Notes: a model not told the origin generated them from the sequence alone. DNA of 50,018 nucleotides from Thermus composti (GCF_014647535.1 NZ_BMPJ01000015.1:1-50018), one strand, 5' to 3'; counted from the stretch's first letter, positions 7,539 through 16,300 are shown. Numbers and translations: made by a program.

Positions 7539-8292
7539 CCCCCCCTGCGAACCCCAGGCGCAAGGAAGCTTTCCGCGCTGCCTCCACCACCCGGGAGGCC
7601 AGGCGGTGGGCCTCCTCCAGGGAGAGGCGGCTTGAGGGGGCGGAGAGGGAGAGGGCCGCCACCACCTCCCCCGTGGGCCCGAAGACGGGGGCGGCCACGC
7701 ACCGCACCCCGAGTTCCTTCTCCTCGTTGTCCAGGGCGTAGCCCCGGCCGCGCACCTCCTCAAGCTCCCGAAGGAGGTCGGGAAGCCGGGTGAGGGTGTG
7801 GGGGGTGTAGGGGGTGAGGCTAAGCCCCTCGGGCACCCCCAGGTAGGCCAGGAAGACCTTCCCCACCCCGGTGGCGTGGAGGGGGGTCCGGGAGCCGGGG
7901 GCGGTGAAGAGGCGGACGAGCTTCGTCCCCTCCGCCTGGTCCAGGTAGAGGGCCTCCCGCCCCAGGGGCACCGCCAGGTTCACGCTCTCCCCCGTCTCCC
8001 TGGCCAAGGCCTCCATCTCGGGGCGGACCGCCTGGGAAAGCGAACGCTTGGGGTAGGCCTGGCCCACGGCAAAGGCCCTGGGCCCCACCCGGTAGACCCC
8101 GTCCTCCTCCTCCACGAAGCCCGCCTGGGCCAGGGCCCTGAGGAGGCGGTAGAGGGTGCTCTTGGAAAGGCCCACCCGCTCGGCCAAGGGGCCCAAGGGG
8201 CTTTCCCCCGCCTGGGCCAGGGCCTCGAGGACCCGAAGCCCCCTTTCCAGGGTCTTCACCGCCTGGGGTGGCTTCTCCCGAGGACGCGCCAT
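7534..8292 (-). CDS. IclR-family transcriptional regulator
   Basis: A 252-residue IclR protein. The N-terminal winged helix lies at about residues 15-75 with 'LAERVGLSKSTLYRLLRAL' as the helix-turn-helix. The C-terminal ligand domain (about 85-245) shows family landmarks 'ETGESVNLAVPLGREALYLD', 'PLHATGVGKVFLAYL', 'GYALDNEEKELGVRCVAAPV' and 'GEVVAALSLSAPSSRL'. It is divergent from malate synthase and the glycolate oxidase genes. Because E. coli IclR controls glyoxylate-bypass genes and responds to glyoxylate and pyruvate, control of the neighbouring malate synthase and glc genes is the natural inference. Its ATG sits seven bases after TAGGCT in a strong leaderless promoter that overlaps a palindrome, which suggests autoregulation. 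Confidence 0.9.
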   Translation of the reverse strand: MARPREKPPQAVKTLERGLRVLEALAQAGESPLGPLAERVGLSKSTLYRLLRALAQAGFVEEEDGVYRVGPRAFAVGQAYPKRSLSQAVRPEMEALARETGESVNLAVPLGREALYLDQAEGTKLVRLFTAPGSRTPLHATGVGKVFLAYLGVPEGLSLTPYTPHTLTRLPDLLRELEEVRGRGYALDNEEKELGVRCVAAPVFGPTGEVVAALSLSAPSSRLSLEEAHRLASRVVEAARKASLRLGFAGGV

Positions 8293-8299
8293 GCCCTTT

Positions 8300-8328
8300 A
8301 GCCTAGCGGGGACGGCCTAGTTTTTCAA
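8300..8328 (-). promoter_or_regulatory. Leaderless promoter of the IclR gene
   Basis: On the minus strand, TTGAAA (8328-8323), 17-base spacer, TAGGCT (8305-8300), then seven bases to the ATG at 8292. Its -35 box overlaps the inverted repeat at 8320-8340. Confidence 0.7.
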
Positions 8329-8340
8329 CATACAAAAAAC
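8320..8340. promoter_or_regulatory. Candidate IclR operator, AT-rich inverted repeat
   Basis: GTTTTT and AAAAAC arms flank a 9-base centre in an otherwise G+C-rich region. The site covers the -35 of the IclR promoter and lies 11 bases upstream of the -35 of malate synthase, a good position for one bound regulator to influence both directions. The arms are short and the assignment is inferential. Confidence 0.4.
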
Positions 8341-8351
8341 CTTTCTGCTTC

Positions 8352-8381
8352 TTGACAATCCCGCCCCGCCTCCCGTAAGCT
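8352..8381 (+). promoter_or_regulatory. Promoter of malate synthase
   Basis: A perfect TTGACA (8352-8357), 18-base spacer and TAAGCT (8376-8381). The ATG at 8391 follows after nine bases and there is no Shine-Dalgarno, so the mRNA is leaderless or has only a few untranslated bases. Confidence 0.7.
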
Positions 8382-8390
8382 CGGACCACC

Positions 8391-9953
8391 ATGAAGGGCG
8401 TGGAGATCCGCAAAGACCACCCCCTCCTCAAGGAGGTCCTGACGGAGGAGGCCCTGAGGTTCGTGGTGGCCCTCCACCGGGAGTTCAACCCGGTGCGCAA
8501 GGCCCTCCTGGAACGGCGCAAGGAGCTTTGGGAGCAGTACAAGGCCGGGGAGAAGCCGGACTTCCTCCAGGAGACCGCCTTCGTCCGGGGCGGGGACTGG
8601 AAGGTGGCGGAAGCCCCCCCGGACCTTTTGGACCGCCGGGTGGAGATCACGGGCCCCGTGGACCGGAAGATGATCATCAACGCCTTAAACTCCGGGGCCA
8701 AGGTCTTCATGGCGGACTTTGAGGACGCCCTCTCCCCCACCTGGGACAACGTCATCCAGGGGCAGAAAAACCTCATAGACGCCGTCCGCCGCCAGATTGA
8801 CTTCGTCTCCCCCGAGGGGAAGGCGTACAAGCTCAAGGAAAAGACCGCCACCCTGGTGGTGCGCCCCAGGGGCTGGCACCTGGTGGAAAAGCACGTCTAC
8901 GTGGACGGGGAGCCCATCTCGGCGAGCCTCTTTGACTTCGGCCTCTACTTCTTCCACAACGCCCACGAGCTCCTAAAGCGGGGAAGCGGGCCCTACTTCT
9001 ACCTCCCCAAGATGGAAAGCCACCTGGAGGCCCGCCTCTGGAACGAGGTCTTCAACTTCGCCCAGGACTACCTGAAGATCCCCCGGGGCACCATCCGGGC
9101 CACGGTCCTCATTGAGACCATCCTGGCGGCCTTTGAAATGGAGGAGATCCTCTACGAGCTGAAAGAGCACGCCGCCGGGCTCAACGCCGGCCGCTGGGAC
9201 TACATCTTCAGCTGCATCAAGAAGTTCGCCACCACCGCCCCCATCTTCCCCGACCGGGCCCAGGTGACCATGACCGTGCCCTTCATGAAGGCCTACACCG
9301 AGCTTCTGGTGAAGTCCTGCCACATCCACGAGGCCCACGCCATCGGGGGCATGGCCGCCTTCATCCCTAGCCGCAAGGATCCGGAGGTGAACGAGAGGGC
9401 CTTCCAGCAGGTGCGGGCCGACAAGGAACGGGAGGCCTCCCAGGGCTTTGACGGCACCTGGGTGGCCCACCCCGACCTGGTGCCCGTGGCGATGGAGGTC
9501 TTTGACCGCTACCTGGGGGACAAGCCCCACCAGAAGCACGTGAAGCGGGAGGACGTCCAGGTGAGCGCCCAAGACCTCCTGAACTTTGAGGTCCCCGGCG
9601 GGAAGGTGACGGAGGCAGGCCTCCGGAACAACATCTCCGTGGCCCTCCAGTACCTGAACCAGTGGCTTTTGGGCAACGGGGCCGCCGCCATCTTCAACCT
9701 CATGGAGGACGCCGCCACCGCCGAGATCAGCCGGGCCCAGCTTTGGCAGTGGATCCACCGGGAGGCCAAGCTGGAAGACGGCCGCACCATCACCCCCGAG
9801 CTCTACCAAAAGGTCAAGGAGGAGGAGCTCCAAAAGCTTGGGGGTAGGGAGGTGGGCCGCTACAAGGAGGCGGAGGAGATCCTGGACCGGCTCGTCCTCT
9901 CCGAGGAGTTCATTGAGTTCCTGACCTTGGTGGCCTACGACTACATTGACTAG
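8391..9953 (+). CDS. aceB: Malate synthase (A-type)
   Basis: A 520-residue enzyme that condenses glyoxylate with acetyl-CoA to give malate and CoA. The family signature is plain at '[20 protein letters not shown]' (around residue 258-277), with '[20 protein letters not shown]' and '[20 protein letters not shown]' forming the Mg/glyoxylate site. Length and the lack of the large G-type insertion place it in the A family. No isocitrate lyase is in the window; the glyoxylate here may come from glycolate via the glcDEF genes immediately downstream. An intrinsic terminator at 9970-9993 separates it from glcD, so transcription may be partly independent. The divergent IclR protein is its likely regulator. 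Confidence 0.95.
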   Translation: MKGVEIRKDHPLLKEVLTEEALRFVVALHREFNPVRKALLERRKELWEQYKAGEKPDFLQETAFVRGGDWKVAEAPPDLLDRRVEITGPVDRKMIINALNSGAKVFMADFEDALSPTWDNVIQGQKNLIDAVRRQIDFVSPEGKAYKLKEKTATLVVRPRGWHLVEKHVYVDGEPISASLFDFGLYFFHNAHELLKRGSGPYFYLPKMESHLEARLWNEVFNFAQDYLKIPRGTIRATVLIETILAAFEMEEILYELKEHAAGLNAGRWDYIFSCIKKFATTAPIFPDRAQVTMTVPFMKAYTELLVKSCHIHEAHAIGGMAAFIPSRKDPEVNERAFQQVRADKEREASQGFDGTWVAHPDLVPVAMEVFDRYLGDKPHQKHVKREDVQVSAQDLLNFEVPGGKVTEAGLRNNISVALQYLNQWLLGNGAAAIFNLMEDAATAEISRAQLWQWIHREAKLEDGRTITPELYQKVKEEELQKLGGREVGRYKEAEEILDRLVLSEEFIEFLTLVAYDYID

Positions 9954-9969
9954 GGCCAAGGAAGGGAAG

Positions 9970-9993
9970 GGCGGGGGACTTCCCCCGCCTTTT
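9970..9993 (+). terminator. Intrinsic terminator after malate synthase
   Basis: GGCGGGGG (9970-9977), loop ACTT, CCCCCGCC (9982-9989), then TTTT. Eight perfect base pairs plus a U-tract. TAAAGT at 9998-10003 just after it could be a -10 for glcD, but no good -35 is seen. Confidence 0.8.
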
Positions 9994-10024
9994 GCCCTAA
10001 AGTGAGGGGGAAAGGAGGGAAAGC

Positions 10025-11401
10025 GTGGGGTTTTTAGAGGAGCTCAAGGCCCTTCTTCCCGGAAGGGTCCTCACAAGGGAGGCGGAGCTTGCCCCCTACG
10101 AGTCCGACGCCCTCACCGCCTACCGCAAACGGCCTTTGGCGGTGGTCCTGCCCGAAAGGAAGGAAGAGGTCATCGGGGTGGTGCGGCTTTGCCACCGGTA
10201 CGGCGTCCCCTTCGTGGCCCGGGGGAGCGGGACGAGCCTAAGCGGGGGGTCCTTGCCCGTGGAGGGGGGGATCGTCCTCGCCCTAAACCGGATGAACCGG
10301 ATCCTAAGGCTAGACCCCGAGGCCAGGATCGCCGTGGTGGAGCCCGGGGTGGTGAACCTGGAGGTCTCCCGCCAGGCGGCCCCCTTCGGCCTCTACTACG
10401 CCCCGGACCCCTCCAGCCAGCCCGTCTCCACCCTCGGGGGCAACGTGGCCTTCAACTCCGGGGGGGCCCACTGCCTGAAGTACGGGATGACGGCGAACCA
10501 CGTCCTGGGCCTCGAGGTGGTCACCCCCACGGGGGAGGTGGTGCGCCTTGGGGGGGAGAGCCTGGAGGGCGTGGGCCCCGACCTCCACGGCTTCTTCGTG
10601 GGCACGGAGGGGCTTTTGGGGGTGGCGGTGGAGATCACCCTAAGGCTTCTCCCCAAACCCGAGGCCTACCACACGGTCCTCGCCGCCTACGAGAGCCTGG
10701 AGAAGGCGGGGGAGGCGGTGAGCCTCATCATCCGCAAGGGGCTTCTCCCCGGGGCCATGGAGATCATGGACCGCCTGAGCATAGAGGCCGCGGAGAAGGC
10801 GGTGAAGGCGGGCTACCCCCTGGTGGAAGGGCTCCTCATCGTGGAGCTGGAGGGCCCCAAGGAGGAGGTGGCCGAGGAGGCCAAGGTCCTGGAGGCGATC
10901 CTTGAGGAAAGCGGAGCCCTAACGATCCGGGTCGCGCGAAGCGAGGCCGAGCGCCAGGCCATCTGGAAGGGAAGGAAGGCGGCCTTTAGCGCCGTGGGGC
11001 GGCTTTCCCCGGACTACCTGGTGCAAGACGGGGTGGTGCCCCGCTCCCGGCTTGGGGAGGCCTTAAGGGAGATCCAGCGCCTCTCCCGGGAGTACGGCCT
11101 TAGGGTGGCCAACGTCTTCCACGCCGGGGACGGGAACCTCCACCCCCTGGTCCTCTACGACGGGAAGCGGCCTGGGGAGCTGGAGAAAGCCGAGGCCCTG
11201 GCCGGAGAAATCCTAAAGCTTTGCGTGCGCCTTGGGGGGTCCCTAACGGGGGAGCACGGCATCGGGGTGGAGAAGAAGGGCTACATGCCGGAGATGTTCG
11301 CCCCGGAGGACCTCGAGGCCATGGAGCGGGTCAAAAGGGCCCTGGACCCCAAGGGCCTCGCCAACCGGGGCAAGGTCCTGCCGGAGGTGGCCCATGCCTG
11401 A
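10025..11401 (+). CDS. glcD: Glycolate oxidase subunit GlcD (FAD-binding)
   Basis: A 458-residue FAD-linked oxidase, the catalytic subunit that oxidises glycolate (or D-lactate) to glyoxylate. The PCMH FAD-binding region is at about 35-215: '[20 protein letters not shown]', '[19 protein letters not shown]' and '[18 protein letters not shown]'. The C-terminal FAD-oxidase domain ends with '[17 protein letters not shown]' and '[20 protein letters not shown]', the histidine-rich substrate-site motifs of the GlcD/D-LDH family. GTG start at 10025 has AAGGAGG at 10012-10018. The stop overlaps the glcE start by eight bases. Confidence 0.93.
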   Translation: MGFLEELKALLPGRVLTREAELAPYESDALTAYRKRPLAVVLPERKEEVIGVVRLCHRYGVPFVARGSGTSLSGGSLPVEGGIVLALNRMNRILRLDPEARIAVVEPGVVNLEVSRQAAPFGLYYAPDPSSQPVSTLGGNVAFNSGGAHCLKYGMTANHVLGLEVVTPTGEVVRLGGESLEGVGPDLHGFFVGTEGLLGVAVEITLRLLPKPEAYHTVLAAYESLEKAGEAVSLIIRKGLLPGAMEIMDRLSIEAAEKAVKAGYPLVEGLLIVELEGPKEEVAEEAKVLEAILEESGALTIRVARSEAERQAIWKGRKAAFSAVGRLSPDYLVQDGVVPRSRLGEALREIQRLSREYGLRVANVFHAGDGNLHPLVLYDGKRPGELEKAEALAGEILKLCVRLGGSLTGEHGIGVEKKGYMPEMFAPEDLEAMERVKRALDPKGLANRGKVLPEVAHA

Positions 11402-12434
11402 GGCGCGGCGCCTGGCCGAGGTGGTGGAGGCGGTGAGGGCCTACCCCCGGCTTCGGCCCAAAGGGGGAGGCACCAAGCCCGCCCTCTCCACACCCCGGGA
11501 AGGGGAGGTCCCCTTGGAGCTAGGGGGGCTTTCCGGCATCCTGGAGTACCACCCCGAGGAGTTCGTCCTCACCGCCTTGGCCGGGACCCCCATCGCCGAG
11601 GTGGAGGAGGCCCTGAAGGCCCACGGCCAGTACCTCCCCTTCCACCCGCCCTTGAAGGGCCGGGGGGCCACCCTGGGGGGGACGGTGGCGGCGGGGCTTT
11701 CCGGGCCCTTGCGCCACCGCTACGGGGGGCTTAGGGACTTCCTCTTGGGGGTGCGCTTCGTGGACGGGGAGGGGAGGGTGGTGCGGGGCGGGGGAAAGGT
11801 GGTGAAAAACGCCGCGGGCTTCCCCTTCCACCGCCTCATGGTGGGGGCCTTGGGAAGCCTTGGGGTCTTGGTGGAGCTTTCCTTCAAGGTCTTCCCCTTT
11901 CCCCCAAGCACCAAGACCCTCCGGGTGCGGCTTCCTGGCCTCGAGGCCGCCCTGGAGGCCCTTAGGCGCCTAAGGCTACTCCCCTTGGACCTCCTGGCCC
12001 TGGACCTGGTGCCCCCGGCCACCCTGGAGATCCGGCTTGGGGGCTTCCCCCAAAGCGTGAAGGCCCGGCTGGAAAGGCTTCAAGCCCTTCTTGAAGGGGA
12101 AAAGGAGGTCCTGGAGGAGGACGAGGCCCACTGGGAGGCGGTGCGGGACCTCCGCTTCCTGGAGGGAAGCCCCATCTGGGCCAAAATCCCCGCCAAGCCC
12201 CAAAGGATCCCCCAACTAGAGGCCCTCCCCTTGGGCCCTAGGCGCTACCTGGACGGGGGGGAGGTCCTCTTCGCCGGGATGGACGGGGAAGGCCTCTTGG
12301 CCCTGAGGCAGGCGGGCCTTCCCCACCTGGTCCTCAAGGGGGCCCAAGACCCCCTCTTCCCCCCACCCCCAGAGGCCTTCTTCGCCAAGGTCAAAGAGGC
12401 CCTGGACCCTTCGGGCCGCTTTCCCTTAGGGTGA
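11394..12434 (+). CDS. glcE: Glycolate oxidase subunit GlcE
   Basis: A 346-residue FAD-binding accessory subunit of glycolate oxidase. It has the N-terminal PCMH fold: '[19 protein letters not shown]', '[20 protein letters not shown]' and '[20 protein letters not shown]', followed by '[20 protein letters not shown]', which is diagnostic of GlcE. The C-terminal part is shorter and more divergent than in GlcD, as usual. ATG at 11394 is preceded by GGAGGTGG within the end of glcD, so translation is coupled. glcF follows after four bases. Confidence 0.92.
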   Translation: MPEARRLAEVVEAVRAYPRLRPKGGGTKPALSTPREGEVPLELGGLSGILEYHPEEFVLTALAGTPIAEVEEALKAHGQYLPFHPPLKGRGATLGGTVAAGLSGPLRHRYGGLRDFLLGVRFVDGEGRVVRGGGKVVKNAAGFPFHRLMVGALGSLGVLVELSFKVFPFPPSTKTLRVRLPGLEAALEALRRLRLLPLDLLALDLVPPATLEIRLGGFPQSVKARLERLQALLEGEKEVLEEDEAHWEAVRDLRFLEGSPIWAKIPAKPQRIPQLEALPLGPRRYLDGGEVLFAGMDGEGLLALRQAGLPHLVLKGAQDPLFPPPPEAFFAKVKEALDPSGRFPLG

Positions 12435-12438
12435 GAGC

Positions 12439-13722
12439 ATGCAGCACCAAATCCCCCTAGACAAGCTGGGCAAGGAAGGGGAGGTGATGGCCCACGCCAT
12501 AGAGGCCTGCGTCCACTGCGGCTTCTGCCTCCCCACCTGCCCCACCTACCTGGTCCTCCAAGAGGAGATGGACTCCCCCAGGGGGCGGATCTTCCTCATG
12601 AAGGAGGTCTTAGAAGGTAGCCTCCCCCTGGAGGAGGCCCTTCCCTACCTGGACCGCTGCCTGGCCTGCCAGGCCTGCGTCACCGCCTGCCCAAGCGGCG
12701 TCCCCTATGGGGAACTCATCGCCACCTTCCGCCTTTGGAGCGAGGGAAAACGGCACCGCTTCCCCTTGGAAAGGACCTACCGCCTAGGCCTCCTCCGCAC
12801 CCTCCCCTACCCGGAGCGCTTCCGGCCCCTGGCGGAGCTTGGGACCCGCCTCAAGCCCCTCCTCAAGCCCCTCCCCCTGCCCAAGCCCCTCAAAGCCCCC
12901 CTGGCCCTCCTCCCGGACCGCCTGCCCCGGGAAGCCCCCTACCAGGAGGTCTACCCCGCCAAAGGGGAAAGGAAGGCCCGGGTGGGGCTCCTTTTGGGGT
13001 GCGCCCAGCGGGTCCTCCGCCCCTCCATCAACCAGGCCACCCTGAGGGTCCTCCAGGAAAACGGGCTCGAGGTGGTGGCGGCCCGGGAGCAGGCCTGCTG
13101 CGGGGCCTTAAACCTCCATGCCGGGGACAAGGAGGGGGCGAGGGCCCTCGCCCGGAAAAACCTAAAGGCCTTCCGGGACGTGGACTACGTGGTGACCAAC
13201 GCCGCCGGGTGCGGCTCGGGGATGAAGGAGTACCCCCTCCTCTTCCTGGGGGAAAAGGAGGAAGAGGAGGCCAAAGCCCTCGCCGCCAAGGTCAAGGACC
13301 TCACCGCCCTCCTGGACGAGCTGGGCTTCACCCCGCCCCCACCTCCCAAAACCCCCTTGCGGGTGGCCTACCACGACGCCTGCCACCTGGCCCACGCCCA
13401 AGGGGTGCGGGAGGCCCCGAGAAGGCTTCTCAAGGCGGCGGGGGTGGAGGTGCTGGAGCCCAAGGAGTGGGAAATCTGCTGCGGGAGCGCCGGCACCTAC
13501 AACCTCTTCCAGCCCGGGATCGCCGAGGCCCTAGGCCGCCGCAAGGCGGAAAACCTGAAGGCCACGGGAGCAGAGCTGGTGGCCACCGGCAACATCGGCT
13601 GCCTCACCCAGATCCAGGCTTACCTGGACCTTCCCGTGCTCCACACCGCAGAACTCCTGGCCCTCCTCTACGCGGGGAAGGACCCCTTAGACCCCAAGGC
13701 CCTGGAGGAGGGTTTAGCTTGA
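12439..13722 (+). CDS. glcF: Glycolate oxidase iron-sulfur subunit GlcF
   Basis: A 427-residue iron-sulfur subunit that passes electrons from GlcDE to the membrane quinone pool. Two [4Fe-4S] ferredoxin motifs lie near residues 28-95: 'CVHCGFCLPTCPTY' and 'CLACQACVTACPSGVPYGEL'. Two CCG domains follow, with 'EQACCGALNLHAG' near 215 and 'EWEICCGSAGTYNLF' near 350. The stop codon overlaps the -35 of the vapB promoter. glcF closes the coherent glcDEF set; the next metabolic gene, glycerate 2-kinase, appears only after an intervening toxin-antitoxin pair. Confidence 0.93.
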   Translation: MQHQIPLDKLGKEGEVMAHAIEACVHCGFCLPTCPTYLVLQEEMDSPRGRIFLMKEVLEGSLPLEEALPYLDRCLACQACVTACPSGVPYGELIATFRLWSEGKRHRFPLERTYRLGLLRTLPYPERFRPLAELGTRLKPLLKPLPLPKPLKAPLALLPDRLPREAPYQEVYPAKGERKARVGLLLGCAQRVLRPSINQATLRVLQENGLEVVAAREQACCGALNLHAGDKEGARALARKNLKAFRDVDYVVTNAAGCGSGMKEYPLLFLGEKEEEEAKALAAKVKDLTALLDELGFTPPPPPKTPLRVAYHDACHLAHAQGVREAPRRLLKAAGVEVLEPKEWEICCGSAGTYNLFQPGIAEALGRRKAENLKATGAELVATGNIGCLTQIQAYLDLPVLHTAELLALLYAGKDPLDPKALEEGLA

Positions 13723-13748
13723 CATGCATACCAGGTTGCAGCCATACT
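13719..13748 (+). promoter_or_regulatory. Promoter of vapBC (and glycerate kinase)
   Basis: TTGACA (13719-13724) overlapping the glcF stop, 18-base spacer, CATACT (13743-13748), then six bases to the vapB ATG at 13755. No Shine-Dalgarno, so a leaderless transcript is likely. The spacer contains GCATACC and GCCATAC as imperfect direct repeats that could be antitoxin contacts. Confidence 0.6.
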
Positions 13749-13754
13749 TAAAGC

Positions 13755-14000
13755 ATGGCCCTCACCATCCGCAACAAGGAGGTGGAGAACTTGGTGGAGG
13801 AGGTGGCCCGCCTCACCGGGGAGACCAAGACCGAGGCCATAAGGAAAGCCCTGGCGATGCGCCTCAGGGAACTTAAGGGCAAGCGGAAGCAAAACCAGGT
13901 GATCCGTTTCCTGGAGGAGGAGGTCTGGCCCAAGATCCCTCCGGCTCTCCTAGGCCAGGGCATTTCCAAGGAAGAGATGGACGAGCTTTGGGAGGACTAA
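13755..14000 (+). CDS. vapB: VapB-family antitoxin
   Basis: An 81-residue antitoxin. The N-terminal 45 residues form a ribbon-helix-helix-like DNA-binding unit typical of the VapB 'PSK' family: the strand 'MALTIRNKEVENLVEEVARL' then TGETKTEAIRKAL. The acidic, proline-containing tail (PPALLGQGISKEEMDELWED) would wrap the toxin. vapC begins one base after its TAA, the usual tight pairing. It would neutralise VapC and repress the shared promoter just upstream. The pair sits between glcF and glycerate kinase, on the same strand. Confidence 0.85.
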   Translation: MALTIRNKEVENLVEEVARLTGETKTEAIRKALAMRLRELKGKRKQNQVIRFLEEEVWPKIPPALLGQGISKEEMDELWED

Positions 14001-14001
14001 G

Positions 14002-14394
14002 GTGTTCGTGGACGCTTCGGCGCTTCTGGCCATCCTCCTCCGGGAGCCCGACTATCCGATCTATCTGGAAGCTATCGAGAAAAATCCCGGGGCCAAGGTG
14101 GGCGCCCCCACCCTGGCGGAAGCGGCCATCGCCTTTGGCCGCAAGGTGGGCTTTGAGCACGTGCATCTGGTAGAAGATCTGGTGCGGTTTCTCGGGCTGG
14201 AGATCGTCCCCTTCACCGAAAGCCATTTCCGGGAAGCAGTGCGGGCCTACGCCCGGTACGGCAAGGGCCGCCACCCCGCCCGGCTCAACCTGGGGGACTG
14301 CCTAAGCTACGCCCTGGCCCGCGCCGAAGGGGAGCCCCTCCTCTACAAGGGCCAAGACTTTGACCAAACCGACCTAGCGTGGAAGCCCTCCTGA
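14002..14394 (+). CDS. vapC: VapC-family PIN-domain ribonuclease toxin
   Basis: A 130-residue PIN-domain protein. Acidic metal ligands can be seen at D4 ('MFVDASALLAILLREPDY'), the glutamate in 'PTLAEAAIAFG', the aspartate in 'ARLNLGDCLSYALAR' and the final aspartate in 'LLYKGQDFDQTDL'. VapC toxins are Mg-dependent RNases that often cut tRNA or rRNA. GTG start one base after vapB. Its last 16 bases overlap the GTG start of the glycerate 2-kinase gene, so any vapBC transcript continues into metabolism. All catalytic acids are present, so it looks functional. Confidence 0.88.
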   Translation: MFVDASALLAILLREPDYPIYLEAIEKNPGAKVGAPTLAEAAIAFGRKVGFEHVHLVEDLVRFLGLEIVPFTESHFREAVRAYARYGKGRHPARLNLGDCLSYALARAEGEPLLYKGQDFDQTDLAWKPS

Positions 14395-15599
14395 AGGAAG
14401 CCTTCCTCGAGGCCCTAAGGGCCACGGACCCCCACCGCCTCACGGCGAGGCACCTTCCCCCCTGGAGGCCGGACCTCGTCCTGGCGGTGGGGAAGGCGGC
14501 GGCCCCCATGCTCGAGGCCGCCCTGGACCGGTACGGGGAAATCCCCTACCACCTCACCCTCCCCAAGGGCCAAGACCCAAAGGGGCTTAGGGCGGTCCTC
14601 GCCCGCCACCCGGTGCCAGACGGGGAAAGCCTAAGGGCGGCGGAAGAGGTCCTTGGGCTCCTTAAGGGCCTTTCCCCAAAGGCGCGGGTTTTGGCCCTGG
14701 TCTCCGGCGGGGGAAGCGCCCTCTGGTGCGCCCCCTTGGGGGTCTCCCTGGAGGAGAAGCAGGCCCTCACCGAAGCCCTCCTAAAGAGCGGGGCCAGCAT
14801 CCACGAGGTAAACGCCGTGCGCAAGCACCTCTCCCGGATCAAGGGGGGAAGGGCCCTCCTCGCCACCCAGGCCCAAGTCCACGCCCTTCTCCTCTCCGAC
14901 GTTCCGGGGGACGACCCCAGTGTCATCGCCTCGGGGCCCTTCCACCCCGACCCCACCACCTACGCCGAGGCCCTCGCCGTCTTGGACCGCTATGGCCTCG
15001 CCTTCCCCGAGGCCCGGCGGGTGTTGGAAAGGGGGGCCAGGGGAGAGTTCCCCGAGACCCTAAAGCCCCAAGACCCCGCCCTAAGGCGGCTTTCCTTCCG
15101 CCTCACAGGGACGAACCTCCACCTCCTCCGGGCGGCGCAGCGGTTCCTGCGGGCCCAGGGCTTCCGGGCGGTGGTCCTCTCCGACCGCTTCGGAGGGGAG
15201 ACACGGGCCCTCGCCCGCTTCCACGCCGAGCTCATCGGGGCGATCCGCGCCCACGGGGTGCCTTTCCGGAAGCCCCTCTTCCTCCTCTCGGGGGGCGAGG
15301 CCCAGGTAAAGGTGGTGGGCAAGGGGAGCGGCGGGCGGAACCTGGAGTTTTTGCTCGCCCTCTACGCCCACCTCCAAGCCCCCCTTTACGCCCTGGCCGC
15401 CGACTCCGACGGCCTGGACGGGAATAGCGGCGCCGCCGGGGCCCTCCTCACCCCGGCGGTGTGGGAAAAGGGCCTAGACCCCAGGCCCTTCCTGGAGGAA
15501 AACGATAGCCTCGGCTTCTTCCAGGAGGCGGGAACCCTTCTGAAGACCGGCCCCACCGGGACCAACCTGAACGATTTTCGCCTCCTCTTCGTGGGATGA
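14379..15599 (+). CDS. Glycerate 2-kinase (MOFRL family)
   Basis: A 406-residue class II glycerate kinase that converts D-glycerate plus ATP to 2-phosphoglycerate. Family features in order: 'DLVLAVGKAAAPMLEAAL' near 30, 'LALVSGGGSALWCAPLGVS' near 108, 'VNAVRKHLSRIKGGRALL' near 146, 'LLLSDVPGDDPSVIASGPF' near 170, and the C-terminal MOFRL domain with 'LLSGGEAQVKVVGKGSGGRN' and 'ALAADSDGLDGNSGAAGALL'. GTG at 14379 overlaps vapC by 16 bases. It fits the glycolate/glyoxylate theme, since glyoxylate-derived glycerate enters glycolysis at 2-phosphoglycerate. The tartronate-semialdehyde genes (gcl, glxR) are not in the window. Confidence 0.92.
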   Translation: MEALLKEAFLEALRATDPHRLTARHLPPWRPDLVLAVGKAAAPMLEAALDRYGEIPYHLTLPKGQDPKGLRAVLARHPVPDGESLRAAEEVLGLLKGLSPKARVLALVSGGGSALWCAPLGVSLEEKQALTEALLKSGASIHEVNAVRKHLSRIKGGRALLATQAQVHALLLSDVPGDDPSVIASGPFHPDPTTYAEALAVLDRYGLAFPEARRVLERGARGEFPETLKPQDPALRRLSFRLTGTNLHLLRAAQRFLRAQGFRAVVLSDRFGGETRALARFHAELIGAIRAHGVPFRKPLFLLSGGEAQVKVVGKGSGGRNLEFLLALYAHLQAPLYALAADSDGLDGNSGAAGALLTPAVWEKGLDPRPFLEENDSLGFFQEAGTLLKTGPTGTNLNDFRLLFVG

Positions 15600-15603
15600 A
15601 GGC

Positions 15604-15951
15604 TCAAAGGGGGATGTAAAGGATCCGCCCCTCTAGCTCCCCCTCCTGCGCTGCCTCCAGGATGAGAAGGAGGTCCTCCAACACCTGACCCAACCCCGCA
15701 CCCCGGCGCACCAGGATAAGGCCGGGCATAGGCGCCCCTGCCTCCAGTCGCCGGATGGCCTCGAGGCCCATGGTAGCCCTATCCTTGGAGACCACCACCC
15801 GCCCCCTCTCCGCCGCCCAGGCCAGCACCTCGGCGTCCGACCGCCCTCCCAGGCCCACGTCCACCACCCGCAGGACATCCGTCCCCGGGCGCCTTCGCAA
15901 AAGCCCCCTCAAAAGCGCCGTCTCCACGTTTTCATCTAGGAGAAGCTTCAC
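15604..15951 (-). CDS. DUF5615 PIN-like protein, probable toxin
   Basis: A 115-residue protein of the DUF5615 (Mut7-C/PIN-like) family. The first acidic pair is in 'MKLLLDENVETALLRGL', and the second segment 'GRVVVSKDRATMGLEAIRRL' carries the SKD acidic site typical of the family; 'PGLILVRRG' follows. Such genes are regularly paired with DUF433 proteins and are predicted RNase toxins. Its GTG start overlaps the stop of the DUF433 gene (GTGA), giving translational coupling. It is convergent with the glycerate kinase gene; the stops are four bases apart. Confidence 0.75.
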   Translation of the reverse strand: MKLLLDENVETALLRGLLRRRPGTDVLRVVDVGLGGRSDAEVLAWAAERGRVVVSKDRATMGLEAIRRLEAGAPMPGLILVRRGAGLGQVLEDLLLILEAAQEGELEGRILYIPL

Positions 15952-16253
15952 ACCTTGCCCAAACGGGAAAGAAGTTCTCGGGGAAGAAACCTTCTGGCCT
16001 GGGCCTCCGCTTCCCTAGCCCGGGCTTCCTGGCGCCTCCGGTAGGCCTCCACCTCCTCGGGGTGGCGCAGGGCGTAGGCCAACACCAGGTACACATCCTC
16101 GAGGCGGAGGCTAGGATAGGCGAGCACCATCTCCTCCGGGGAAAGGCCCCTCTCGTAAGCCTCCAAAAGGTCCTCCAGGAAGACCCGGGTCCCTTCCACG
16201 TAGAGCTCCCCAGTCTCGCTTTGGGCCAAGGGGATAACCTCCCGCAAAACCAT
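15948..16253 (-). CDS. DUF433 family protein, probable antitoxin
   Basis: About 101 residues. The DUF433 core is a winged-helix-like unit found upstream of DUF5615 toxins; here 'ELYVEGTRVFLEDLLEAYER' and 'GLSPEEMVLAYPSLRLEDVY' match it. The C-terminal arm is rich in Arg, Glu and Ala (from about 70) and is likely a helix that contacts the toxin. Start is ambiguous between ATG 16253 (with GAGGG close upstream) and GTG 16259 (four bases after the TAACCT at 16268-16263). It is divergent from hemW; both promoters occupy about 45 bases. Confidence 0.72.
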   Translation of the reverse strand: MVLREVIPLAQSETGELYVEGTRVFLEDLLEAYERGLSPEEMVLAYPSLRLEDVYLVLAYALRHPEEVEAYRRRQEARAREAEAQARRFLPRELLSRLGKV

Positions 16254-16266
16254 GCGCACCCTCAGG

Positions 16267-16293
16267 TTAGCACGGCAAGCCCTTGTGTAGACT
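16267..16293 (+). promoter_or_regulatory. Leaderless promoter of hemW
   Basis: TAGACT (16288-16293) is followed by exactly seven bases and the TTG start of hemW at 16301. TTAGCA (16267-16272) is a weak -35 with a short 15-base spacer. This spacing supports the TTG as the true start. Confidence 0.55.
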
Positions 16294-16300
16294 ATAAGGG

